Below, piece after piece: positions 25,702 to 33,173 of a DNA stretch of 64,000 bases (its first letter is position 1; every line of letters begins with the position of its first letter). A program made the translations under genes and the position numbers. The notes below the pieces were generated by a model. That model did no database searches and was not told the DNA's origin. It saw only the letters and a program-made list of their open reading frames with translations. The stretch is from contig NZ_CP011456.1 of assembly GCF_001277295.1 (NCBI RefSeq), forward strand, positions 5,584,001-5,648,000, in the 5' to 3' direction. The stretch is from Anabaena sp. WA102 (lineage in GTDB: Bacteria; Cyanobacteriota; Cyanobacteriia; Cyanobacteriales; Nostocaceae).

Positions 25702-27114
25702 CTATAAAACCGTCAAAAGTTTGTATACTATCCATCCTAAACCTAAACCGATGTTGGAAGTGCCAGCTAAAATTAGAAAAGCATGAAACTTACTAAATGA
25801 TTTTCTTAATTTTTCCTCAGCCAGAAGAGCAGGTACAGCCACAGCCGCAGCCAGAAACATAACCACAGCCTTAGCCACAAACGCAACCACAATCACAGCC
25901 CAAACCAAAGCCAAAGCCACAGCCACCTCCCAAGCGAAAGCCACAGCCCAAACCAAAACCAAAGGCACAAGCACAGCCCAAAGCCAAAACGGAGCATTAA
26001 CCAGGGTTAAAGTGAAGCCAATAATACAATAATTCAATAATAATATAGTCAACGAAACCCAAGGAATTGTTCTAGCTGGTTTACGGTCAGGATAAACAAC
26101 TTTTGACTTTTCAGTATTTCTAATTAACACTGCATTAACAATGTTTGTTCCTGCATTAACAATTTTTATTGTTACATTAACAATGTTTTTGCCTCTATTA
26201 ATAAATTTTATTATTATATTAACAATGTTTTTCCTGACACTAACAATATTTAATATTACATTACTAACTTTTCTCTCTTTATTAGGAATTTGAGATTTAT
26301 AATTTAACATTTCTAACCATAACTGCATTGATTTCGGTCTGTCTCTTGCTTCTAACGCCATACCTTTGAGAATTGCCTGATTTAATTCCTTGCTGATACC
26401 AGAAATAATTTTCTGCGGTGGAATTAATCGCTCTCTACCAACTTTACGAGCTAAAGAATTTGTCGGGTATTGACCAGTTACTCCATAATAAAGACTAGCA
26501 GCTAAACAGTAAATATCTACTCGTGGATCTCTACTTCCTTTAAATATCTGTTCATAAGGTGCAAATTCCCTATTAGCATCTCTATCTGTCAACGTTCTAC
26601 TTAAAAAAATTATTTCTTTAGCAATGCCAAAATCAATTAAAACTGCTTTACTATTATTTCGTATCATGATATTTCTAGGGTGAGTATCTCTATGCACTAA
26701 ACCCGCTTTATGTACCTTTATCAAAGCTGCTCCAATTTGGCGAATATAAGTTATAATCTCTGCTTCTGGTAATGCTCCACTACGGTTAATTACTTGAAAT
26801 AAATTTTCACCTGGTATAAATTCCATGACTAGACAATAGGTATTACCTTCCTGAAATAGTTCAATTACCCCAACAATATGAGGATGAGGATCTTTAGATA
26901 ACTCTGCTAATATTTGTCCTTCTGCAATAAATTTTTCTATATATTTTTCATAATCTGGATCATGTTGCAGATATTCATTAGGTGTTTTAATGACAACTGA
27001 CCGCTTTAAATTAACTTGTAATGCTTGGTAAGTAATTCCAAATCCTCCTTGTCCGAGAACTTGCTGAATTACATATTTACCATTTTGTAATTCTTGTCCT
27101 GTTACCCAAGTCAT
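25702..27114 (-). CDS. Membrane Ser/Thr protein kinase
   Basis: A 470-aa Hanks-type kinase with a membrane tail. Its features are the Gly-loop GQGGFG (21-26), Lys43, the catalytic HRD at 141-143, Asn148, DFG at 161-163 and the APYEQ activation segment. The usual HRDxKP lysine is His145 (HRDTHPRN). Residues about 285-335 contain repeated NIVN segments. About 345-470 has several Ala/Val/Trp-rich membrane helices. The ATG at 27114 follows AGAGG with 5 nt spacing, better than an upstream GTG. A second, smaller kinase gene lies 170 bp upstream on the same strand. Confidence 0.9.
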   Translation of the reverse strand: MTWVTGQELQNGKYVIQQVLGQGGFGITYQALQVNLKRSVVIKTPNEYLQHDPDYEKYIEKFIAEGQILAELSKDPHPHIVGVIELFQEGNTYCLVMEFIPGENLFQVINRSGALPEAEIITYIRQIGAALIKVHKAGLVHRDTHPRNIMIRNNSKAVLIDFGIAKEIIFLSRTLTDRDANREFAPYEQIFKGSRDPRVDIYCLAASLYYGVTGQYPTNSLARKVGRERLIPPQKIISGISKELNQAILKGMALEARDRPKSMQLWLEMLNYKSQIPNKERKVSNVILNIVSVRKNIVNIIIKFINRGKNIVNVTIKIVNAGTNIVNAVLIRNTEKSKVVYPDRKPARTIPWVSLTILLLNYCIIGFTLTLVNAPFWLWAVLVPLVLVWAVAFAWEVAVALALVWAVIVVAFVAKAVVMFLAAAVAVPALLAEEKLRKSFSKFHAFLILAGTSNIGLGLGWIVYKLLTVL

Positions 27115-27284
27115 AAACACCTCTGATTTACAAATTAATACTAATTTTGAGTAGCAAATTACAGCAATTCTGATTTAAGTAAAATACAAAAAAGAATTAA
27201 ACGCGGATAGACGCAGATGAACACAGATAAGATAACTTTGTATTTCATTAAATTTAAAAAAGCTGTTTATTTATTAAAAACTGT

Positions 27285-28352
27285 TTATTTTTTGGTAGAA
27301 GTAGGATTGGGAGGTGGTGTTGTTGAACTCTTCCAACTAGCTATACCTTGGAGTAAAGCCCCAAAAGCTGTAATTGCAGCTATAACTAATGTCAAAATCT
27401 GCATTCTTTTATCCCAACTTACAGAAGGTTTGTTTTCCGTTCTGTTATTAGTGTGACTTCCTGCATTAGTATTTTGACCTTCTGCATTGACATTTTGACC
27501 TTCTGCATTGGCATTTTGACGTTCTGCATTGGCATTGTAAGAATTGCTATTTAATAATTTTAGCCATAATTCTATTGATTTTGGTCTGTTTTTGGCTTCT
27601 AATTCCATTCCTTTAAGAATTGCTAGATTTAATTCATTACTGATACTAGAAATAAGCTCTTGTGGTGGTGTTAAACGTTTATTGTCAATTTTACGTTTTA
27701 AAGCAGTTTCAGGAAGTTGACCAGTTATGGCATAATAAAAAGTTGCAGCTAAGGAATAAATATCACTAGCTGCGGTTGGTTTAGTATTTTTAGTGCAAAG
27801 CTCAAGAGATGCAAAACCCTCGACATTTTCTCTAACTCGTCGCGTTGTTAATTCATGATCAAAATCTAAAACTAAATCAAAATCAATTAATACAGCTTCA
27901 GATTTTCCCGCACGTAAAATAATATTTTCTGGCTGTACATCTCCATGAATTAAATGATGTTGATGTACAATTGTTAAAGCCGCGCCAATTTGTTGAATAT
28001 AAATTAATGCTTCTTCTGAAGAAATTTTTCCCAGTTTATCTAAAGTTTCTCCAGGAATATATTCCATTACTAAACATGAATAACCTGCTTCTTTAAAAGG
28101 TTCGTAAAATTTGACAATATGTTCATGTTGACAAAGGGTAAGTTTTACCGCTTCTCGCATAAACATAGTTTCTAAACGTTCTTTCTCTAATTGATTAAGA
28201 GATGTAAGTGAATTAACATCTAAAGTTTTTAGCAGCAGAAAATCGTGCTGTTTGTTTTTAGCAATATAATTAATGCCAAATCGTCCTGTTTTTAACTTTC
28301 TCTCAATTGTGTATTTTCCACCTTGCAACTGATCACCTGCTACCCAAGCCAT
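27285..28352 (-). CDS. Degenerate Ser/Thr kinase with single-pass tail
   Basis: A 355-aa kinase-like protein paralogous to its neighbour but with eroded motifs. The Gly-loop is LKTGRFG (first Gly lost). Lys42 is present. The catalytic loop is HGDVQPEN at 136-143 (Arg to Gly, Lys to Gln), and DFG is DFD at 157-159. Asp138, Asn143 and Asp157 remain, so weak activity is possible, but a pseudokinase role is plausible. The tail carries four copies of a 7-residue NANAEGQ unit (about 275-302) and one membrane helix (about 318-340). Confidence 0.85.
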   Translation of the reverse strand: MAWVAGDQLQGGKYTIERKLKTGRFGINYIAKNKQHDFLLLKTLDVNSLTSLNQLEKERLETMFMREAVKLTLCQHEHIVKFYEPFKEAGYSCLVMEYIPGETLDKLGKISSEEALIYIQQIGAALTIVHQHHLIHGDVQPENIILRAGKSEAVLIDFDLVLDFDHELTTRRVRENVEGFASLELCTKNTKPTAASDIYSLAATFYYAITGQLPETALKRKIDNKRLTPPQELISSISNELNLAILKGMELEAKNRPKSIELWLKLLNSNSYNANAERQNANAEGQNVNAEGQNTNAGSHTNNRTENKPSVSWDKRMQILTLVIAAITAFGALLQGIASWKSSTTPPPNPTSTKK

Positions 28353-28425
28353 TTTTGCAACTCCCCAAATACTTGGATTAATTTTCGCACAAAAAGCTTG
28401 TGTAGTCTCTATCTAGCTTCAGTTT

Positions 28426-28530
28426 TTACCCAAAATCACGAAACTCCTTCCCATGCCATATTCTTAATATAAGAATCACATCTTCAATGCGTAATTCATC
28501 AACTTTCAACAGAAAATAATCCCTTGGTCT
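28426..28530 (-). pseudogene. C-terminal remnant of a ParE/RelE-type toxin
   Basis: About 34 codons ending at a TAA (28426-28428) read RRPRDYFLLKVDELRIEDV followed by ILILRIWHGKEFRDFG. This resembles the C-terminal beta-strand region of ParE/RelE toxins (the ILRIWH signature). No N-terminal part or start codon is found upstream. It is therefore a relic. The antitoxin-like remnant at 25178 is 3 kb away and may have a separate origin. Confidence 0.5.
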
Positions 28531-28665
28531 TCTATGAAACCTGCTTATATAATAAAAATATCTTAACTACTTGATTGTATGGGTAGGGGTTTAGCACTGC
28601 TAAACCCTTACACATCTACGCAAAACTGTTAAATTAATTTCTTCTTTCTGACTCGGTGACTTCTA

Positions 28666-28774
28666 GAGACTTCCAAATAAAAAAATGTCCCAAAACTGAT
28701 GCAAAAATTCTCTCTCTGTGTACTCTGTGCCTCTGTGGTTCGTTTCTTGGGATAATTTATTTCTTGGAAGTCTC
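28666..28774. mobile_element. MITE family B (109 bp), copy 1
   Basis: The ends GAGACTTCCAA and TTGGAAGTCTC are inverted, with the 3-bp direct repeat CTA at 28663-28665 and 28775-28777. The 109-bp sequence differs from the copy at 39138-39246 at only two positions. The interior contains the CTCTGTGCCTCTGTGGTTCG repeat common in this genome. It lies 8 bp from the end of raf1. Confidence 0.88.
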
Positions 28775-28782
28775 CTATTGCA

Positions 28783-29859
28783 TTACTCGTCAATCTGCCA
28801 AGCATCTTTGGTATATTCTTCATCGAGAACTTTCTTAGGACGAACCAAGACAATCATTTTTCCTAACAAGGGAATTGCTGGTGCAGTTTCAAACCATTGA
28901 AAGTCAATACTATCGCCGTTTTCAAACACAAAGTAATTGGAAATATCCCATTCTCTTTGAGCGCGATCTATAACGATCATAATTGGTTCAACTTTGTTTT
29001 GATGGGGGTTGGGGAAAATATCGCTTTTACCAATGACAACTACAGGATCTTCGGCATTTAGTAGCACTTTCCAACCTGGTAAAGATACCCAAGCTTGTTC
29101 TCCGGCAAATTTGACGATCCGAAATGGTTGAATTTCGGTAATAAATGGTACAGCTTTTAATTCCTGTGATGTTAATGGTAACTCGCCTACAACCGGTAAA
29201 ATCCGGGGTAAATCTTCATCAATTTCTAGACGATAAAATGGTAAAATCGGCGGTGCTACTTTAGCCGTAACGCTAAAATCCATTAACAGTTGTTCTAGTT
29301 GTTTTCTAGCTGTTTCGGAGTGAGCAAAGCGTAATCCCTTGGCAATTAAGCGCGATCGCTCGGATAAGTCAGATTTTTGTTTAGCATATTTCCAGGATTG
29401 ATAGGCGATCGCATCTCCTGGATGTTTACTAAAACCTTCGGGTAAAGTAGGAAACCAAGAATAGTCTTTCACTGCTTTGGCTATATCCCTGACTACATCG
29501 GCATCAAGTTTGTATTGATATGTCAAATCCGCAGTCGTGGCTCGGTCTTCTTGGGTTAATCCACGCAATTCATATAAGACATCACTACTCTTGGTGCTAT
29601 AATATGCCAATGTTGCCGATGATGAGCCACATTTTTCCATAGAATTATAAACCTGAGAGCCAACAATTACCTGATTTTGTTGAATTGGTTCAAATCCAGT
29701 GGCTTCAAAGATGTCTTGGGGATTGTAACCATTTTTTTGCAGGTAGGCGATCGCCTGTCCCCATTCCACCCAAGTCCCCTGTTTTTGTCTCAGCTTAACT
29801 AATAATTCTGTGGCTGTTTCTTGGTCAGGATTTGGCAAATTGGGCTGTATTTCGGTCAT
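28783..29859 (-). CDS. raf1: RuBisCO accumulation factor 1
   Basis: Raf1 is a dimeric chaperone that binds folded RbcL dimers and helps assemble the RbcL8 core in the cytosol. The 358-aa length and its regions match: an N-terminal helical domain with AIAYLQKNGYNPQDIFEATG (about 38-57), LTYQYKLDADVVRDIAKAVK (about 111-130), a linker near 205, and a C-terminal beta-sandwich domain ending with FEPAI-like WFETAPAIPLLGKM. The carboxysome gene ccmP is also in the window but 10 kb away. No neighbouring rbc genes are visible. Confidence 0.92.
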   Translation of the reverse strand: MTEIQPNLPNPDQETATELLVKLRQKQGTWVEWGQAIAYLQKNGYNPQDIFEATGFEPIQQNQVIVGSQVYNSMEKCGSSSATLAYYSTKSSDVLYELRGLTQEDRATTADLTYQYKLDADVVRDIAKAVKDYSWFPTLPEGFSKHPGDAIAYQSWKYAKQKSDLSERSRLIAKGLRFAHSETARKQLEQLLMDFSVTAKVAPPILPFYRLEIDEDLPRILPVVGELPLTSQELKAVPFITEIQPFRIVKFAGEQAWVSLPGWKVLLNAEDPVVVIGKSDIFPNPHQNKVEPIMIVIDRAQREWDISNYFVFENGDSIDFQWFETAPAIPLLGKMIVLVRPKKVLDEEYTKDAWQIDE

Positions 29860-30112
29860 AATTAAAGGATGCGTCTTAAAAAGTTAATACTGTGTGATGA
29901 GCGTGAAGAAATATAAATCTGGAAAACTATCTTCTTCTCTTATGTGTATTTTGACTTATTACTCATGAAAATAGTCAGAAAAAATAAGTGAGATATATAG
30001 TTGTAGAATTAGTGTATCAAAGAAATTTGCATCTCACTTGAGTTTTCAGCGCTATTCTTAACATCATACAGATAGAAAATATAACAAAATAGCAGCTAAC
30101 ACGGATATATTT

Positions 30113-30211
30113 ATGGATAAACCCAATTTTGAATCTAACCAAGTTCGCCGTCAACGCCTAACCCCTGAAAGTGCCAAAAAACTTAATGTTCCCTATTCCC
30201 TCAACAAATGA
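30113..30211 (+). CDS. 32-aa ORF overlapping the menG start
   Basis: A short frame begins MDKPNFESNQVRRQ and ends PYSLNK. Its TGA stop overlaps the menG ATG in an ATGA arrangement. The peptide is basic and not recognised. The exact overlap suggests translational coupling or a leader peptide for menG. No strong Shine-Dalgarno sequence is visible before it. The coding status is unproven. Confidence 0.45.
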   Translation: MDKPNFESNQVRRQRLTPESAKKLNVPYSLNK

Positions 30212-30897
30212 GTAACGAAGTCCGCGCTATATTTAATCGTATTGCTCCTGTTTATGACCAACTTAACGATCAGTTAAGCTGGGGACAACACCGCATTTGG
30301 AAAGAAATGACAGTCAAATGGAGCGCAGCTAAACCTGGTGATACTGGCTTAGATTTGTGTTGTGGTAGTGGGGATTTAACCTTTCGGTTAGCACGTCATG
30401 TAGGGAAAATAGGCAAAGTTTATGGAGTAGATTTTTCTGCTAACTTACTAAATACTGCTCAAGAACGCTGCAAAAATTACTATCCCCAACCTCCTATTAA
30501 TTGGATAGAAGCAGATGTATTAAATTTACCTTTTGATGATAATTATTTTGACACAGCCACGATGGGGTATGGATTAAGAAATGTTAAAGATATTCCCGGT
30601 AGTCTCAAAGAAATACACCGTGTTCTCAAACCAGGTGCAAAAGCCGCAATTTTAGACTTTCATCGTCCCGACAATCAACAGTACCGCGCTGTGCAACAGT
30701 GGTACTTGGATAATCTGGTAGTTCCCATAGCTACTAATCTAGGCTTAAAAGACGAATATGCTTATATTAGCCCTAGTTTAGACCGATTTCCCACTGGGAA
30801 GGAGCAAATAGAGTTAGCTATTGAAGCCGGTTTTATGAATGCCACACATTACCCCATTGCTAACGGTATGATGGGAGTATTAGTAGTAAGAAATTAA
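30208..30897 (+). CDS. menG: Demethyl-quinone methyltransferase MenG/UbiE family
   Basis: This class I SAM methyltransferase of 229 aa matches the UbiE/MenG family. In cyanobacteria this enzyme methylates 2-phytyl-1,4-naphthoquinone in the last step of phylloquinone synthesis for photosystem I. Visible motifs are FNRIAPVYDQLND near the N-terminus, the SAM-binding DLCCGSGDL (about 50-58), and MGYGLRNVKDIPGSLKEIHRVLKPG (about 118-142). The start at 30208 overlaps the stop of a 32-codon frame. An inverted-repeat element follows the gene. Confidence 0.92.
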   Translation: MSNEVRAIFNRIAPVYDQLNDQLSWGQHRIWKEMTVKWSAAKPGDTGLDLCCGSGDLTFRLARHVGKIGKVYGVDFSANLLNTAQERCKNYYPQPPINWIEADVLNLPFDDNYFDTATMGYGLRNVKDIPGSLKEIHRVLKPGAKAAILDFHRPDNQQYRAVQQWYLDNLVVPIATNLGLKDEYAYISPSLDRFPTGKEQIELAIEAGFMNATHYPIANGMMGVLVVRN

Positions 30898-30904
30898 AAA
30901 TTAA

Positions 30905-31071
30905 GGTTCTACCGCTCCCCTTATGGAGAAGAATATTAATTTAATTTTTGTAGGTTGGGTTAAACGAAGTGAACCCCAACATTGGCGGTAAGATAGTAAG
31001 AGTTGTTGGGTTTCCTTGCGTCAACCCAACCTACAATAAATGTTGTTTTACGTAAAGGGAGCGGTAGAGCC
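30905..31071. repeat. Nested inverted repeat with GTAGGTTGGGTT core
   Basis: The outer arms are GGTTCTACCGCTCCCCTTA (30905-30923) and TAAAGGGAGCGGTAGAGCC (31053-31071). They match at 17 of 19 positions. Inside lies the palindrome GTAGGTTGGGT...AACCCAACCTAC (30950-31034), a repeat that is also found alone or within other elements. A TACCCAT tandem run follows at 31098-31126. Confidence 0.8.
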
Positions 31072-31141
31072 AAAATTAATAATTCAATAAAACTTCCACC
31101 CTTACCCATTACCCATTACCCATTACCTAATCCAAAAGCCT

Positions 31142-32380
31142 GTGGATTTGTCTAGAATTCTATTATATATCTCTCCCCCCATTCTGGGTGGATTAATTGG
31201 CTATTATACCAACGACATAGCCATAAAAATGTTATTTCGTCCCTATAAAGCCGTTTATATTTTTGGACGAAAAGTACCGTTTACTCCTGGTTTAATTCCT
31301 AGTAATCAGGAACGGTTAGGACAGAATATTGCGAATGCGATTATGAAATCGCTACTGACTCCAGAAGAAATGCAAAATCTGGCGCGGAAACTCCTACAAC
31401 CTGAACGATTACAAGGTGGAATTCTCTGGTTATTACGTCTGGTAGTTGATCAAGTTAAAGGTGATAAAAACCCTCGTAGCACTAAAATTTTAGCTGGTAT
31501 TTTACGGGATTTATTAGGTGAATCTTTACCGCGTCTCTTGAAGGTTCTGGCGAGAAAAGAAACATTTTTAGAAACCCAAGTTAACCAAATATTTGACAAA
31601 GTATTACTAGAATTTCAACTCAGTGATGAACAATCTATCCGGTTAGCTGATTGGTTACTAGAGGTGGTTTTACCTTCAGATAGATTACGACAAGTTATTA
31701 TTGATTTTTTAACAGATCGGACAATTCAAACTATTGATGAAAGCTTTCGAGAAAAAACCAGTGGTACTTATTGGGTAGTGGCAAATTTGTTTGGGTTGAA
31801 AAATACTTTAACTCGATTACGGACATTTTGCTTAGATGAGAAAGAAGCAACTAACAAGCGATTGCAAGAATTAATCAAAGATTTAAAAATGCGCGATCGC
31901 ATTAAAGAATTATTACAAAATTTATCTTTGCAAAATCTCCCAGTTGGTACAGTGCGTCAACTGCGGAAAACTATTAGAGATAATGTCCGTCAATATCTAC
32001 AAAATAGTGGTAGTAATTTACTGAAAGAATTAACAGAATCGGCTGACTGGGAAAGGATTTCTATTGTATTACTAAATCGCTTAAGTAGTTCAAGCGTTGT
32101 TAACACCTCCTTAGAAGTTGTTGCACGGGATTTAGCATTAATTTTAGAAAAGTATCTGGAAAAAGATTTAGAAGTTATTGTATCTCAAGCAATTCCTATT
32201 TTATCTATAGATCAGGTAATTGTAGAACGAGTCAAAGGTACATCACCTGCTGAGTTAGAAGATGCAATTGAGGGAATTGTCAGAAATGAATTACAAGCAA
32301 TTGTCACTTTGGGTGGTGTTTTAGGTTTTGTTGTTGGTTTGTTACAAGTAGGATTTTTATTTTTGAGTCAATCTATGTAA
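31142..32380 (+). CDS. DUF445 family membrane protein
   Basis: A 412-aa protein of the DUF445 (YheB-like) family of unknown function. A membrane segment near 5-25 is followed by the conserved GYYTNDIAIKMLFRPY and KVPFTPGLIPSNQERLGQNI. A long helical, charged middle region follows, then a C-terminal membrane segment (about 385-408). The start codon is GTG at 31142. No clear Shine-Dalgarno sequence is seen. AATTGGT tandem units follow the stop (32381-32413). Confidence 0.85.
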   Translation: MDLSRILLYISPPILGGLIGYYTNDIAIKMLFRPYKAVYIFGRKVPFTPGLIPSNQERLGQNIANAIMKSLLTPEEMQNLARKLLQPERLQGGILWLLRLVVDQVKGDKNPRSTKILAGILRDLLGESLPRLLKVLARKETFLETQVNQIFDKVLLEFQLSDEQSIRLADWLLEVVLPSDRLRQVIIDFLTDRTIQTIDESFREKTSGTYWVVANLFGLKNTLTRLRTFCLDEKEATNKRLQELIKDLKMRDRIKELLQNLSLQNLPVGTVRQLRKTIRDNVRQYLQNSGSNLLKELTESADWERISIVLLNRLSSSSVVNTSLEVVARDLALILEKYLEKDLEVIVSQAIPILSIDQVIVERVKGTSPAELEDAIEGIVRNELQAIVTLGGVLGFVVGLLQVGFLFLSQSM

Positions 32381-32436
32381 TGGGTAATTGGTAATTGGTA
32401 ATTGGTAATTGGTAGTTTCTACTAACAACTGACAAA

Positions 32437-32616
32437 TCAAGATTGTTGTTTACCCTTAGAAGCACATTTTTTTCTCCAGCATTGTTCTAAAAGTTGAATT
32501 CGCCAAAGCATAGCAAAACGTTGGGGATTCCAGATTACTTGAATATGATAGCTAAATAATGGCTGGTTTAAATATTGCCACAGAGGAAAGTTAATTTTTG
32601 TATGTTTGGGATTCAT
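32437..32616 (-). CDS. Small hypothetical protein, 59 aa
   Basis: A 59-codon frame starts MNPKHTKINFPLWQYLNQPL. It continues with a Trp/Gln/Arg-rich sequence (VIWNPQRFAMLWRIQLLEQC) and ends KGKQQS. The amino-acid mix, with five Trp and an even codon pattern, looks coding rather than repeat-derived, and there are no repeats within it. I do not recognise a family. No strong ribosome-binding site precedes the ATG. Confidence 0.5.
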   Translation of the reverse strand: MNPKHTKINFPLWQYLNQPLFSYHIQVIWNPQRFAMLWRIQLLEQCWRKKCASKGKQQS

Positions 32617-32667
32617 GGGGGGAAAAATATACTATATAATCAACCACTTCAGAAGTATCTGGCAATC

Positions 32668-32820
32668 TAAGTAGTGAGACAAAATTAATTACACAATGTC
32701 ATTGCGTAAGCGTTGCGTGGCATTAGCCATATGGAACGAAGTGAAATGAAGCAATCGCAAGGGTTGTGATTGCTTCCCTTCCCTCGCAATGACTGTAAAT
32801 ATTTTTGTCCAATTACTTAG
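32668..32820 (-). repeat. CATTGCGAG palindromic element, copy B with nested SDR
   Basis: This is the inverse counterpart of 5797-5924. Between the TTCCAT and GCAATGAC parts, where copy A reads directly through, it carries about 25 extra bases (ATGGCTAATGCCACGCAACG and a few more), which is the SDR also found beside dedA. From 32821 to 32961 no gene is seen. Confidence 0.8.
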
Positions 32821-32961
32821 TTAATAAATTTCGATTACTAATACCTTCATAATTTGAGATTAAACTAGTATTTCACAATTGTCTTTGTGGAAATTACGGA
32901 AGTTAAAAAATTTAACTTTTGTAAGAGTTAAAAAATATCAGTCTAATTTTATTATCCACCT

Positions 32962-33157
32962 GGCGACTAGAAGTCGCGGCTACACAGACAAAACCCACCT
33001 TCGTGGGTTGAATACGTTATAGTTGTTTATCGCAAAACCCGTAGGGGCGCAGGGCGTGCGCCCTCCATTGTATTTTACAGCGGTTTCCAGTCGAATGTAA
33101 TAGAATGGATTTTTGATTAGGTGGACTTTGCTTGTGTAGTAGCGACTTCTAGTCGCC
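32962..33157. repeat. Inverted-repeat element with ~38-bp arms
   Basis: GGCGACTAGAAGTCGCGGCT at 32962 and its near complement ending AGCGACTTCTAGTCGCC at 33157 bound a 196-bp non-coding element. Each arm also has a short internal palindrome. The GTAGGGGCGCAGGG repeat (33042-33064) and a CCTCCATTGT segment lie in the middle; the same pair occurs at 45119-45150. It ends 17 bp from the flv1 stop. Confidence 0.8.
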
Positions 33158-33173
33158 GAAAACTTTTAAAACA

